Origin: Rhizohabitans arisaemae
GTDB lineage: Bacteria > Actinomycetota > Actinomycetes > Streptosporangiales > Streptosporangiaceae
Reading direction: 5' to 3'
DNA: 64,000 nt
Assembly (NCBI RefSeq): GCF_025996515.1
Contig: NZ_BLRH01000055.1
Span: 62,001-126,000, forward strand
Below the pieces are notes generated by a model that saw only the letters and a list, made by a program, of their open reading frames with translations, searched no databases and was not told where the DNA came from. Shown here piece after piece: positions 1-9,829 of this stretch. The translations under genes and the position numbers were made by a program. Position 1 is the first letter of the stretch. Each line of letters opens with the position of its first letter.

Positions 1-945
1 CACGGCCTCGTCAAGCGATACGGGAAGACGACCGCCCTGGACGGCGTGGACCTCACGGTCCCCGAGGGCAGGCTCCTCGGGGTGCTCGGCCCCAACGGGG
101 CGGGCAAGACCACCGCCGTCCGCATCCTGGCCACCCTGCTCCGGCCCGACGGGGGCACGGCCACGGTGGGCGGGTACGACGTGGTGCGCCAGGCCCACCG
201 GGCCCGGCACATGATCGGCCTCACCGGGCAGTACGCCGGGGTGGACGAGTCCCTCACCGGGACCGAGAACATCATCCTCATCGCCCGGCTGCTCGGCATG
301 TCCCGGGCCGACTCCCGGGCGCGCGCCAAGGAGCTGCTGGAGCGATTCGCCCTCACCGACGCGGGTGGCCGCGCCGCCAGAACCTACTCCGGGGGAATGC
401 GGCGGCGGCTGGACCTGGCGACCAGCCTGGTCGGCCGCCCCCGGGTGCTCTTCCTGGACGAGCCGACCACCGGGCTCGACCCGCGGAGCCGTACCGATCT
501 GTGGGACGTGGTGCGCGCCCTCGTCGCCGACGGCGTCACCGTGCTGCTCACCACGCAGTACCTGGAGGAGGCCGACCAGCTCGCCGACGACATCGTGGTG
601 TTCGACCACGGGCGCGTCATCGCGAGCGGCACCTCCGACGAGCTGAAGGCGCGGACGGGAAACCTGGTGCTGGAGGTCCGGCCCCAGCGCGAGGAACACC
701 TGGACCTGGTGATCCAGGTCGTCGGCGACATCGCGGGGGTGACCCCGGTCCTGGAGGGCGGCCAGGTGGTCACCGGGGTCACCGACCCCGCCGTGGCGCC
801 CGCCGTGGTGCGCCGGCTCGACGACCTCGGTGTGGTGGCCGCCGAGATGTCCCTGCGGAAGTCGACTCTGGACGAGGTCTTCCTCTCCCTCACCGGACAC
901 CGCACCGAGGAGAACCCCACCGCCAAGGAAGGTGCCCTGGTATGA
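1..945 (+). CDS. ABC transporter ATP-binding protein, DrrA-like (5' truncated by window)
   Basis: Nucleotide-binding subunit of an ABC exporter of the daunorubicin-resistance (DrrA) type; it should hydrolyse ATP in the cytoplasm to drive the permease encoded next. The frame is already open at base 1 and reads into typical ABC sequence, so the true start lies upstream. Visible are Walker A (GPNGAGKTT, about residue 30), the signature YSGGMRRRLD, Walker B (LFLDEPTTGLD) and the switch region TTQYLEEADQLAD. A C-terminal extension of about 90 residues after the ATPase core is typical of DrrA proteins. The stop overlaps the permease start as ATGA. Substrate cannot be read from sequence. Confidence 0.95.
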   Translation, partial: HGLVKRYGKTTALDGVDLTVPEGRLLGVLGPNGAGKTTAVRILATLLRPDGGTATVGGYDVVRQAHRARHMIGLTGQYAGVDESLTGTENIILIARLLGMSRADSRARAKELLERFALTDAGGRAARTYSGGMRRRLDLATSLVGRPRVLFLDEPTTGLDPRSRTDLWDVVRALVADGVTVLLTTQYLEEADQLADDIVVFDHGRVIASGTSDELKARTGNLVLEVRPQREEHLDLVIQVVGDIAGVTPVLEGGQVVTGVTDPAVAPAVVRRLDDLGVVAAEMSLRKSTLDEVFLSLTGHRTEENPTAKEGALV

Positions 946-1751
946 CCGCGATCACCAGCCCCCGGGTCAAGGCGCCCTCCGTACGGGTCGGCCCGCTGAG
1001 CACCCTGCGCCAGACCATGACCCTCGCGTGGCGGAGCCTGGTGCAGATCAAGCACAACCCGATGGAGCTGCTCGAACTGAGCCTGCAGCCCATCATGTTC
1101 GTCCTGCTCTTCGTCTTCGTGTTCGGCGGGGCGATCGCCGGATCGACGGAGAACTACATCCAGTTCGCGCTCCCCGGCATCATCGTGCAGAACGCCGTCT
1201 TCGCCACCCTCACCACGGCGATCGGCCTCAACACCGACATCGCCAAAGGGGTGTTCGACCGGCTGCGCAGCCTGCCGATCGCCCGTACCGCACCGCTGGC
1301 GGGCCGGGTCATCGCCGACCTGACCAAGCAGGTCTGGTCCATCGCGATCGTGCTCGGACTCGGCATGCTGCTCGGCTTCCGGTTGAACAACGGACCGGCC
1401 GGGGTGCTCGGCGCGACCGCGCTCCTGCTCGTGGTGGCGCTCGCCGTCTCCTGGGTGTCCGTTCTCATCGGGGTGATCGCCAGTGAGCCGGAGAAGGTGC
1501 AGATCTTCGCCTTCGTCCTGCTCATGCCGCTCACCTTCACCAGCAACGTCTTCGTCCCCAGCGCGACCATGCCGGGCGCCCTCCGCGCCTGGGCGGAGAT
1601 CAACCCGGTGTCCGTGCTCGCCGACGCCGTCCGGGGCCTGCTCAGCGGGGGGCCCGTCGCCACCCCGATCCTGCAGTCGCTGCTCTGGGCCGCCGCCATC
1701 ACCGTGGTGTTCGCCCCGCTGGCGATCCGCGCGCTGCGCCGTAAGACCTGA
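942..1751 (+). CDS. ABC-2 type transporter permease, DrrB-like
   Basis: Membrane subunit of the exporter, 269 aa, translationally coupled to the upstream ATPase by an ATGA overlap, which also fixes the start. The protein begins MTAITSPRVKAPS and has a cytoplasmic N-terminal stretch followed by about six hydrophobic segments (first around LQPIMFVLLFVFVFGGAIAG), with the ABC-2 family motif region EINPVSVLADAVRGL near the end. Family knowledge assigns such pairs to drug or lipid export; the substrate is unknown. The last 53 bp overlap the 3' end of the convergent SARP-type regulator. Confidence 0.93.
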   Translation: MTAITSPRVKAPSVRVGPLSTLRQTMTLAWRSLVQIKHNPMELLELSLQPIMFVLLFVFVFGGAIAGSTENYIQFALPGIIVQNAVFATLTTAIGLNTDIAKGVFDRLRSLPIARTAPLAGRVIADLTKQVWSIAIVLGLGMLLGFRLNNGPAGVLGATALLLVVALAVSWVSVLIGVIASEPEKVQIFAFVLLMPLTFTSNVFVPSATMPGALRAWAEINPVSVLADAVRGLLSGGPVATPILQSLLWAAAITVVFAPLAIRALRRKT

Positions 1752-4700
1752 CGCAGTCGATGTCCAGCCCGGCGACCTCCTTGAGGACCTCCTCACGGGT
1801 CATCCGACGGCCGTACTCCAACGCCTCGGCGAACGCCGCGGCCCCGAGTGCGGCCGTCGCCGCGTCGGCGATCCGCGGGGTGTCCCGGCAACTCAGGTTG
1901 GGGGTCCCGCGGACCGCGTCCGCGCCCCCCAGCAGCCGGGCCGCCGTCGCCGCGTCACCCCGCATCACCGCCACCCCAGCCCAGCCGACCACCACGTCCG
2001 CCAGAAACGCGCAGCTCATCGTCGCGGTCCGGTTCCGCAGTGCCTCCCGGTGCAGCCGCCAGGCCCGCGCCGCGTCGTGTTCCTGTCCGGCGAGGAAACC
2101 GAGGTCGTTGAGGAGGATCGCGTCCAGGTGGACGCCTCCCTCCCGGATGCGTCCCACCCCCTCGGCCGCCACGGCGTAAGCCAGCCGGGCGCCCTCCAGG
2201 TCCCCCCGCAGGCGGGCGATCGCACCCGACACCAGGTCGACGAAGACCGTGGCGAACTCGTCCCCGGTGGCCACCGCCTCCGTCCGGATCTCAGCGAGCT
2301 GTGACCCGGCCCCCGCCACGTCGCCCGTGTAGAAGACCGCCGCGGCGAGCCTGGCCCGCAGGAAGAGCAGTTCGTCCGGCGGGCTGAACTCCTCGGTCAC
2401 CCGCAGCGCCTCCTCCAGGAACCCGACCGCCTCCCGTGCCTCCCCCCGGAGCTGGGAGACCTCCGCGAGCACGGTGAGGGCGACGCCGATCCCCCAGCGT
2501 TCGCCGACCTTGCGGAAGACGGCGAGCGCCGCGAGGGTCTCCGACTCCACCCGCGCGAAGCGCCCGTCGTTGAAGTGGACGAAGACCTCGTACATCCGCT
2601 GGACCGCGTCGATCCACGGATCGACGGCCGCGGCGGCCTCGGCCGTACGGCGTCCGGCGCCGGTGGTGTCCCCGCCCAGCAGGGCGAGCATCGAGCCCGC
2701 CATGAAGATGAGCGGATACGTGGGCACCACCCCGGCCTCGTCCATGATGCGCACGGCCTTCCGCAGATCCCGGAAGGCCGTGCCCTCGACCCCGTGCTCC
2801 CCGTAGGCGTTGAGCCCGGCGACGGCGTAGACCAGCGCGAGCCGTTCCGCCGGCACCGAATGCGGCCCGGCCTCGAGCAGGCGGATCACCTCGTGGGCCC
2901 GCCGGCGCGACTCGGCGCGACGGCCGCGCAGCCATCCGTACCAGCCCAGGGCGCAGACCAGGCGGACCGCCAGCCCCACGTCGCCCGAGTCGACGGCCCA
3001 GCGCAGCGCCGCGCCGAGGTTGTCGTCCTCCAGCCACAGCCGCCGGAGCCAGATCAGCTGATCGGCCCGGCGCAGATTCGGCTCGGCCGTCTCGGCGAGC
3101 TCGGTGTAGCAGGTGGCGTGCGCCCGCCGTACCCGCTCCTCCTCCCCCGCCTCGGCCAGGCGCTCCGCGCCGTAGGCCCTGATCGTCTCCAGCATCCGGT
3201 AGCGCGACCCCTCGAAGGTCACCAGGGACTTGTCCACCAGCCTGGACAGGACGTCCAGTACGTCGTCCGGGTCCAGGCCGTCCCCCGCGCAGACCCGTTC
3301 CGCCACCTCCGGCGTCAGCCCGCCCGCGAACACCGAGAGCCGCCGGGCCAGCACCCGCTCGTCCTCGTCCAGCAGGTCCCAGCTCCACTCGACGACCGCC
3401 CGCAACGTCTGATGGCGGGGAAGCGCGGTCCTGCTCCCCCGGGTGAGCACGGCGAACCGGTCGTCCAGGCGCGCGGCGAGCCGGTCCACCGAGAGCGAGG
3501 AGAGCCGGGCCGCGGCGAGCTCGATCGCCAGGGGGATGCCGTCCAGCGCCCGGCAGATCGCCCCGACGGCGTCGGCGTGCTCCTCGGCGCGCAGCTCGGG
3601 GCGGACCGCCCTGCCCCGGTCGGCGAAGAGGCGGGCGGCCGGGAAGTCGAGGACCGCCCGTGCCCCCTCGGGCGGCGACGCCAGCGGGGGCACCGTCCAC
3701 AGCCGCTCCCCGGTGATGCCGAGGGGCTCCCGGCTGGTGGCGAGGATGCGGATCCGCGGGCATTCGGCGAGCAGCCGGTCGGCGAGCGTCGCCACCGCGC
3801 CCACCAGGTGCTCGCAGTTGTCCAGGACGAGCAGCGCGTTTCTGCGGCGAAGCGCCGTCACCAGGTGGGAGGTCAGGTCGACGTCCCCGCCGGAGGCGAA
3901 ACCGCCCAGGACCGCGGGGGAGAGCCGCTGCTCGTACAGACCGAGCGCCGCGGCCACGGCCCGCGGCACCTCCGCGGGGTCGGTGACGGGGGCCAGCTCC
4001 ACCAGCCAGGCGCCGTCCGCCCCCCGGTCCGACGGCTCGGGCCGCGCGGCCGCCGCCTCCACCGCGAGGCGGGTCTTGCCCGCACCGCCGGATCCGGTAA
4101 GGGTCACCAGGCGGTGCTCGGCGAGCATCCGCCCGACCCGTCGCATCTCCGCCTCACGCCCGACGAAGCTGGTCAGGCGGGCCCGCAGGTTGCCGTGACG
4201 CCCGGACGGGAACCCGGCGGGCGGGGCCGCGTCCAGCTCCGGGTCGCGGCGCAGCATCGCCAGGTGGAGCGCGGTCAGCCGCGGGGAGGGGTCGACGCCG
4301 AGTTCACCGGCCAGCGTCGACCGGGCGTCCTCGTAGGCCAGCAGCGCCTCGGCCTGGCGCCCGGCGCCGTACAGCGCCCGGATCTGCGTCTCCCGCAGTC
4401 GCTCGCGCAGCGGATGCTCGGCGATCAGCCGGGCGAGTTCGGGGAGGGCCTCCTCGTGCCGCCCGAGCGCGACCCGCGCCCACGCCCGGTCCTCCAGCGC
4501 GGCGAGCCGCAGCGACTCCAGCCGCGACGCCTCCGGGCGGAGCGTCTCGTTGTCGGCGAGGTCGGGCAGGACGGGGCCGCGCCACAGCTCCAGCGCCCGA
4601 TCGAGCAGGGCCTGTGCCGCCTGCGCGGCCGAGGGGTCCTCATTCGCCACCATGTCCCGCCCCTGGGACGCGAGCCGCTCGAACCGGTGGGCGTCCACCG

Positions 4701-5025
4701 AGTCCGGCTCCACCGCCAGGCGGTACCCGGCCGGATGCGCCTCGATCGGGGCCCGCAGCAGGGTCCGGAGCCGGGAGACCAGGGCCTGCAGCGCGTTCGC
4801 CGTCGCCGCGGGCGGCTCCTCGCCCCAGACCGCGCCGACCAGCGTCCGGGTCGGCACGATCCGGCCGGCGTTGAGCACGAGCGCGGCGACCAGGGCCCGC
4901 AGCCTCCGGCCGCCGACCGGCACCGGCTCGCCGTCCCTGCTCACCTCGAGGGTCCCGAGGACGGCGAAGCGCTCGCCGCCCTCCCGGGCCCGGCGCGGGG
5001 CTCCCGGGCGAGGCGTTGTGGTCAT
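1699..5025 (-). CDS. AfsR/SARP family transcriptional regulator (BTAD, NB-ARC ATPase, TPR)
   Basis: A 1108-aa multidomain regulator. Residues 18-100 form an OmpR-like winged helix (FAVLGTLEVSRDGEPVPVGG start) and about 105-260 the bacterial transcriptional activation domain. An NB-ARC/STAND ATPase follows, with Walker A GSGGAGKTRL at 311-320 and Walker B ALLVLDNCEHL near 397-407. The C-terminal ~450 residues are helical TPR-like repeats. SARP proteins activate secondary-metabolite or stress genes by binding direct repeats near -35; ATP-dependent oligomerisation is known for AfsR. It is convergent with the ABC exporter (53-bp overlap at the 3' ends) and divergent from the lipoprotein at 5104. 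Targets are not evident. Confidence 0.93.
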   Translation of the reverse strand: MTTTPRPGAPRRAREGGERFAVLGTLEVSRDGEPVPVGGRRLRALVAALVLNAGRIVPTRTLVGAVWGEEPPAATANALQALVSRLRTLLRAPIEAHPAGYRLAVEPDSVDAHRFERLASQGRDMVANEDPSAAQAAQALLDRALELWRGPVLPDLADNETLRPEASRLESLRLAALEDRAWARVALGRHEEALPELARLIAEHPLRERLRETQIRALYGAGRQAEALLAYEDARSTLAGELGVDPSPRLTALHLAMLRRDPELDAAPPAGFPSGRHGNLRARLTSFVGREAEMRRVGRMLAEHRLVTLTGSGGAGKTRLAVEAAAARPEPSDRGADGAWLVELAPVTDPAEVPRAVAAALGLYEQRLSPAVLGGFASGGDVDLTSHLVTALRRRNALLVLDNCEHLVGAVATLADRLLAECPRIRILATSREPLGITGERLWTVPPLASPPEGARAVLDFPAARLFADRGRAVRPELRAEEHADAVGAICRALDGIPLAIELAAARLSSLSVDRLAARLDDRFAVLTRGSRTALPRHQTLRAVVEWSWDLLDEDERVLARRLSVFAGGLTPEVAERVCAGDGLDPDDVLDVLSRLVDKSLVTFEGSRYRMLETIRAYGAERLAEAGEEERVRRAHATCYTELAETAEPNLRRADQLIWLRRLWLEDDNLGAALRWAVDSGDVGLAVRLVCALGWYGWLRGRRAESRRRAHEVIRLLEAGPHSVPAERLALVYAVAGLNAYGEHGVEGTAFRDLRKAVRIMDEAGVVPTYPLIFMAGSMLALLGGDTTGAGRRTAEAAAAVDPWIDAVQRMYEVFVHFNDGRFARVESETLAALAVFRKVGERWGIGVALTVLAEVSQLRGEAREAVGFLEEALRVTEEFSPPDELLFLRARLAAAVFYTGDVAGAGSQLAEIRTEAVATGDEFATVFVDLVSGAIARLRGDLEGARLAYAVAAEGVGRIREGGVHLDAILLNDLGFLAGQEHDAARAWRLHREALRNRTATMSCAFLADVVVGWAGVAVMRGDAATAARLLGGADAVRGTPNLSCRDTPRIADAATAALGAAAFAEALEYGRRMTREEVLKEVAGLDIDCVRSYGAARGSPAGRTPR

Positions 5026-5103
5026 ACGTCGATTCTCGCGGATCCCAGGGCCGTCGCGGTCCGGTCACCCTCGTCCCGTGAACCGCGTAGCATCGGCGTC
5101 GTT

Positions 5104-5655
5104 ATGAGCGAGCGACACGGCCGCGCCGCGGCCCTATGGGCGGTCATCGGGACGATCACGGTCCTGGTATCGGGGTGCGGAATCGTCGGGGCGCGGTCGC
5201 CCGGGGCGCCGGTGGTGGACTCCATGACCGTGCTCAGCCCCCGGTTCCGATCCATGGGGGAGCTTCCGACGGAGTACTCCTGCCGAGGTGAGAAGGTCAA
5301 CCCCCCGCTGAGGTGGTCGGGAGTGCCGGCGGGTGCCAAGTCGCTCGCGCTCGTCGTCGACGCCGTCGATCCGCACACGGGCGGCTACGTCCACTGGATC
5401 GTCTTCGACATCGATCCCCGGGCGACCGAACTCGCCGAGGACAGCGTGCCCGCAGGGGCTCGGCAGGCGCTCAACACCTCCGATGACAAGCGTTATTCTC
5501 CCCCGTGTGTCGCGGAGAACAATTACCGCTTCACCGTCTATGCCCTACGGAATCCCGTGGGTTTGCGTGATGGCGCGCCATTGGCACGTACTCTTGAACG
5601 CATCGCCGACGAGACGGTCGCCCGGGGTCGTCTCACGGCGTCGCACATCGAGTGA
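5104..5655 (+). CDS. YbhB/YbcL family Raf kinase inhibitor-like lipoprotein
   Basis: A 183-aa exported protein of the PEBP/Raf-kinase-inhibitor fold. The N-terminus is a lipoprotein signal (hydrophobic AALWAVIGTITVLVSGC, lipobox VSGC), so it is probably anchored on the outer face of the membrane. The mature part has PEBP landmarks: GEKVNPPLRWSGVP, ALVVDAVDP, YVHWIVFDIDP and a YSPPC segment followed by YRFTVYAL. The bacterial role is poorly defined; ligand or phospho-compound binding is the family inference. The ATG at 5104 is chosen because the signal peptide starts there, although the frame is open far upstream. It is divergent from the SARP gene with about 78 bp between. Confidence 0.9.
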   Translation: MSERHGRAAALWAVIGTITVLVSGCGIVGARSPGAPVVDSMTVLSPRFRSMGELPTEYSCRGEKVNPPLRWSGVPAGAKSLALVVDAVDPHTGGYVHWIVFDIDPRATELAEDSVPAGARQALNTSDDKRYSPPCVAENNYRFTVYALRNPVGLRDGAPLARTLERIADETVARGRLTASHIE

Positions 5656-5839
5656 TCCGCTGTTCACCTGACGTATTAGTAAGCGACAGATATTCACGTA
5701 GGGTGTGACAACGGTCATAGTGGTCAGACACAATCGGATGCTAATCCCTGGGCGCCGGTGATCAATGGGGACAGATCGCGTCGATGGCCGCGCGATCTCA
5801 CCGGTGCCGACGGAAGGCCATTGGCTTGAGGGTGGTGCT

Positions 5840-7288
5840 ATGCCTGGGGTCGTAATCGGCCTTGTTGTCGTCGTGCTCATAGTGCTTGTCGTTGTGGCGC
5901 TGGGCATGCGGACAATGGGCCGAGCGGATAAGCCGGATCGCTCCGAGAAGGAGTGGGACCGGCCGAGTCGGGCCGGTCGGCGTAACGCCTCCGAGGACCG
6001 TGAGGAGCGTGCGGAGCCCGTCGAGCAGACCGGACCACGTCCGCGTCCGGGGCGGCCCGTGCCCCGGCCGTCGGCCCGCCCCTCGTCCCGCTCCAAACAG
6101 CCTCCGCCGGGGCGCCCCCGAGGCCGCCGGGGGGTCGACGAGTGGGGTGAGTCCGACGACTACGACGCCTCCTACTGGGAGCGGGTGCGCGCCGACGAGG
6201 GGGGCTTCGGAGGGTCTCTCGCCGGCCGACGCGCCGCTCCGTCCTCGGCCCCCGTCCCGGAGGACAGGCGCCCCGCCGCACCGGCGGCGGCCCAGAGCGC
6301 CGATCTCCCGAAGCGGAACACGCCGACCGCCGCCGAACTGGCGGAGAACAAGACTGTGACGTTCGCCGTCGGGCAGGGTTCGCCTGCCGCGGCGCCCCCT
6401 CAGGCCCCTCCCGCCACCGACCCGATGCGCCTGAACACCACGGGACCGGTCACCTCGCCCGGAATGACCCCCCGGGGCGCGATGCCCGGGGCCGGACCCC
6501 GGCCCGACCCGCTGACCGACCCCCGCCTTTCGGTCCCCTCGGCCGCCTCCCCCTCCTGGAGCCCCTCCACGCCGACGCCGAGCCCCTCCGCACCGGCGGG
6601 CGGCAACGGCTACGGCTACTCCGCCCCGGCCCCCGAGCAGCGGCCCGAGCCCGCCTCCTGGCAGTCCTCCGGCTCCACCACCTCCGGCTCCTGGAGCTCC
6701 GGGGGCGGATCGGGCTCCTCCGACTCCGGCTGGCCTGCGCCGAGCGGCGGCCCCCAGGCCTCCTCCGGCTGGGACAGCAGCTCCTACCAGGGGTACGACA
6801 CCTCCTACTCGTCCAGCTCGGCGACGTCGGGCTCCTACGAGGTACGGGAGGGCTGGGCCACGATCGACGACGCCGACTCCTACGCCAAACCCTCCCCCTA
6901 CGGCGGCGGCGGGTCCTACCAGTCCCAGACCGGGCCCTCCGCCTCCCGCGGCCGGTCCGGTGAGGACCTGCTGTCGGGCAGCGGCTCCCTCAACTCGGGA
7001 GGCTTCCCCTCCCCCACCTACTCGGCCCCCTCCCCCTCCCCGACCCCCTCCCCGACCCCCTCCCCGTCCTCCTCCTACGGCGGATACGAGCCCGCGGCGA
7101 CCCCCGCGCCGGGCTCCTACGCCCCGCCCGGTGCGGGAGGCCCCGAAGGCGAGCGGGAGCGGAGCTGGCCCTCCTACGACGACCTCTACGGCAACACCCC
7201 GTCCTCCCCCTCGGGACGGCACGGCTCCGGTCAGGGCGGCGGGCACCGCCGCTCCGCAGACGGCGACTATCCGGAGTACTATCGCTGA
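5840..7288 (+). CDS. Membrane-anchored Ser/Pro/Gly-rich protein, function unknown
   Basis: A 482-aa protein starting MPGVVIGLVVVVLIVLVVVA, a single N-terminal transmembrane anchor, followed by a charged stretch (RADKPDRSEKEWDR) and then about 430 residues of low complexity rich in Ser, Pro, Gly, Ala and Tyr. The charge after the anchor suggests a cytoplasmic body. Short islands such as DEWGESDDYDASYWERVRAD and YEVREGWATIDDADSY look more ordered. The ATG at 5840 has AGGGTGG just upstream; an in-frame ATG at 5765 has no good ribosome site. A hairpin at 7307-7339 probably ends the transcript. I recognise no domain. Confidence 0.8.
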   Translation: MPGVVIGLVVVVLIVLVVVALGMRTMGRADKPDRSEKEWDRPSRAGRRNASEDREERAEPVEQTGPRPRPGRPVPRPSARPSSRSKQPPPGRPRGRRGVDEWGESDDYDASYWERVRADEGGFGGSLAGRRAAPSSAPVPEDRRPAAPAAAQSADLPKRNTPTAAELAENKTVTFAVGQGSPAAAPPQAPPATDPMRLNTTGPVTSPGMTPRGAMPGAGPRPDPLTDPRLSVPSAASPSWSPSTPTPSPSAPAGGNGYGYSAPAPEQRPEPASWQSSGSTTSGSWSSGGGSGSSDSGWPAPSGGPQASSGWDSSSYQGYDTSYSSSSATSGSYEVREGWATIDDADSYAKPSPYGGGGSYQSQTGPSASRGRSGEDLLSGSGSLNSGGFPSPTYSAPSPSPTPSPTPSPSSSYGGYEPAATPAPGSYAPPGAGGPEGERERSWPSYDDLYGNTPSSPSGRHGSGQGGGHRRSADGDYPEYYR

Positions 7289-7306
7289 TCTTTTCCTCCT
7301 CCGACC

Positions 7307-7339
7307 AGGCGCGGCGTGGGCACTTTCCCCGCCGCGCCT
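7307..7339 (+). terminator. Probable intrinsic terminator
   Basis: An inverted repeat AGGCGCGGCG / CGCCGCGCCT with a 13-nt loop lies 18 bp after the stop of the membrane protein and before the ribosome site of the transporter gene. There is no strong U-run, as is common in actinomycetes. Confidence 0.6.
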
Positions 7340-7422
7340 TCGTCATGACTTGCCAGATGCGACGACTCTCGGTTAACAGTGTTCCACTTAGAGTTACCGA
7401 CATCGGGCTTCAAGGAGGAACC

Positions 7423-9678
7423 ATGGGTCAGCAGCCACCAGGCCAAGCGGTCACCGAGCCTGCGCAAACCGTGAACCACGCCCACGATCCGCCATACCGA
7501 TGGTCCCGGATCCGATCGGTGATCACCCACGACGTGCCGGCCTCCTGCGTCGTCTTCCTCGTCGCCGTGCCGCTCTCCCTCGGCATCGCGGTCGCCTCGG
7601 GAGCCCCGCTCATGGCGGGTCTGGTGGCGGCGGTCGTCGGCGGCGTCCTGGTCGGGCTCCTCGGCGGCTCCGCCGTCCAGGTGAGCGGCCCCGCCGCCGG
7701 GCTCACCGTGATCGTGGCCGAGCTGGTGCAGACGTACGGCTGGCGCGCGACCTGCGCCATCACGCTCATGGCCGGCCTGCTGCAGCTCACCCTGGGCCTG
7801 CTCCGGGTGGCCCGCACCGCGCTCGCCGTGTCACCCAGCGTGGTGCACGGCATGCTCGCCGGCGTGGGAGTGGTGATCGTGCTCGCCCAGCTCCACGTCG
7901 CCCTCGGCGGCAGCCCGCAGAGCTCGGCCGTGGCGAACCTGCGGGAGCTTCCCGAGCAGCTCGTCCGCAACCACACGCCGGCGGTCGCGGTCGGGCTGCT
8001 GACCATCGTGGTCCTGCTGCTCTGGGCCCGCGTGCCGCACCGGCTGCGGTCGGTTCCGGCCCCGCTGGTCGCGGTGGTGATCGCCACCGCGATCTCGCTC
8101 CTGGCGGGCTGGAACGTCGAGCGGGTGGACCTGCCCTCCTCGATCACCACGTGGACCGGCCCGCTCTGGCCCGACGGGGACTGGCAGCAGATCGCCGGGG
8201 CGGTCATCGCCGTCGCCCTCGTGGCCGGCGTCGAGTCGCTGCTCTGCACCGTCGCCATGGACCGGCAGCATCGCGGCCCCCGGGCCGACCTCAACCGGGA
8301 ACTGGCCGCACAGGGCATCGGGAACACCGTCTCGGGCGCGCTGTGCGGCCTGCCCGTCGCGGGCGTGGTGGTGCGCAGCACCGTCAACGTCCACGCCGGC
8401 GCCCGCAGCCGGTGGTCCACCGTCATGCACGGGACGTGGATCCTGCTCTTCACCCTGACGCTCAGCTCGGTGATCGACCTGATCCCCCTCGCCGCCCTCG
8501 CCGCGATCCTGGTCTTCATCGGGGTGCAGATGATCAACCTAGGTCACATCCGCAACCTGCACCAGCACCGGGAGGCACCCGTCTACCTGGTCACCCTCCT
8601 CGGCGTCGTCGTCTTCGGCCTCGCCGAAGGGGTGCTCGTCGGGCTCGCCGTGGCCGGGGTGGTGGCGCTGCGGCGGCTGGCCCGGGTGTCGATCCGGGTC
8701 GAACAGCGCGACGACGGCCGGCACGTGACCGTCTCCGGTTCGCTCACGTTCTTCGGGGTGCCCCGGCTCGTCGCGGCGCTCCAGTCCATCCCGCCCGGAA
8801 CCCACGTCGACCTCGACCTCAACGTCGACTTCATGGACCACGGGGCGTTCGAGGCACTCCACGACTGGCGCCTCACCCACGAGCGGTCGGGGGGCGCCGT
8901 CGACATCCACGAGATCCACGACTCCTGGTACGAGCGCCGCACGTCCGGCGACACCGGGCCCCCGGTCAAGGTACCGCCGGCGATCCCCGAACGCTGGTGG
9001 CTGCCGCGCTCGGATCGGCGCCGCCGCCACCGCCGCGGCCTCACCTCCGCCCAGGCCGACCTGCTCGCGGGGACCAGGGAGTACCAGACCCGGACGGCGC
9101 CCCTGCTGCAACCCATCCTCACCCGGATGATCCGCAAGCAGGAACCGTCCCACCTCTTCATCACCTGCGCCGACTCCCGTCTCGTCCCCAACATCATGAC
9201 GGCGAGCGGCCCGGGCGACCTGTTCACCGTCCGCAACGTCGGCAACCTGGTGCCCCGGTACGGGTCGGAGACCGCCGACCACTCGGTGGCCGCCGCGGTG
9301 GAGTACGCGGTGAGCGTGCTCCGGGTCAGGGCGATCACCATCTGCGGCCACTCCGGCTGCGGCGCCATGGGCGCCCTGATGAGCGGCGGGGAGAAAACCG
9401 CCGAGCTGACCGAACTGACCCGCTGGCTGGAACACGGGCACCACTCACTCGCCCGCTACCTCGACTCGCCCGGTCCCGACACCCTCGACCGGCTCTGCCA
9501 GATCAACGTGCTCCAGCAGCTCGACAACCTCCGCTCCTACCCCGTCGTCGCCGATCTGGAGGAACGGGGCGAGCTGGAACTCGTCGGCCTCTACTTCGAC
9601 CTCGCCACCGCGCGGGTCCACGTCGTCGACCACGAGACCCCGCGAGGGGAACCCGCCCTCCCCTCGATCGGCGGATAG
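7423..9678 (+). CDS. SulP-type anion transporter fused to beta-carbonic anhydrase
   Basis: A 751-aa bifunctional membrane protein. Residues 30-420 are a SulP/SLC26 permease with about ten or more hydrophobic segments (VPASCVVFLVAVPLSLGIAV; VSGPAAGLTVIVAE). Residues 421-510 form a short STAS-like region. About 535-745 is a beta-class carbonic anhydrase: zinc ligands Cys582 (CADSR), His643 and Cys646 (HSGCG), with the Asp584/Arg586 dyad. Family knowledge suggests coupled bicarbonate transport and CO2/HCO3- interconversion; sulfate remains possible for the permease. The start is fixed by AAGGAGGA eight bases before ATG 7423. A strong hairpin follows the stop, so it is probably monocistronic. Confidence 0.95.
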   Translation: MGQQPPGQAVTEPAQTVNHAHDPPYRWSRIRSVITHDVPASCVVFLVAVPLSLGIAVASGAPLMAGLVAAVVGGVLVGLLGGSAVQVSGPAAGLTVIVAELVQTYGWRATCAITLMAGLLQLTLGLLRVARTALAVSPSVVHGMLAGVGVVIVLAQLHVALGGSPQSSAVANLRELPEQLVRNHTPAVAVGLLTIVVLLLWARVPHRLRSVPAPLVAVVIATAISLLAGWNVERVDLPSSITTWTGPLWPDGDWQQIAGAVIAVALVAGVESLLCTVAMDRQHRGPRADLNRELAAQGIGNTVSGALCGLPVAGVVVRSTVNVHAGARSRWSTVMHGTWILLFTLTLSSVIDLIPLAALAAILVFIGVQMINLGHIRNLHQHREAPVYLVTLLGVVVFGLAEGVLVGLAVAGVVALRRLARVSIRVEQRDDGRHVTVSGSLTFFGVPRLVAALQSIPPGTHVDLDLNVDFMDHGAFEALHDWRLTHERSGGAVDIHEIHDSWYERRTSGDTGPPVKVPPAIPERWWLPRSDRRRRHRRGLTSAQADLLAGTREYQTRTAPLLQPILTRMIRKQEPSHLFITCADSRLVPNIMTASGPGDLFTVRNVGNLVPRYGSETADHSVAAAVEYAVSVLRVRAITICGHSGCGAMGALMSGGEKTAELTELTRWLEHGHHSLARYLDSPGPDTLDRLCQINVLQQLDNLRSYPVVADLEERGELELVGLYFDLATARVHVVDHETPRGEPALPSIGG

Positions 9679-9683
9679 CCCGG

Positions 9684-9727
9684 GGGCCCGGAGACCGGCC
9701 GCGCGACGGCGGCCGGTCTCCGGGCCC
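9684..9727 (+). terminator. Strong hairpin terminator
   Basis: Perfect 19-bp stem, left arm GGGCCCGGAGACCGGCCGC at 9684-9702, six-base loop, right arm at 9709-9727. It starts five bases after the stop of the SulP-carbonic anhydrase gene. Confidence 0.8.
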
Positions 9728-9829
9728 GGGGTCCGCGGCGGACCTGAGACAAGGATCGGGCTCCGCCCGTACCCACGTGAATCCCACACGTGGGCAAGGA
9801 CCCCGAGCACCCGCGGGGCGGAATCCGCC

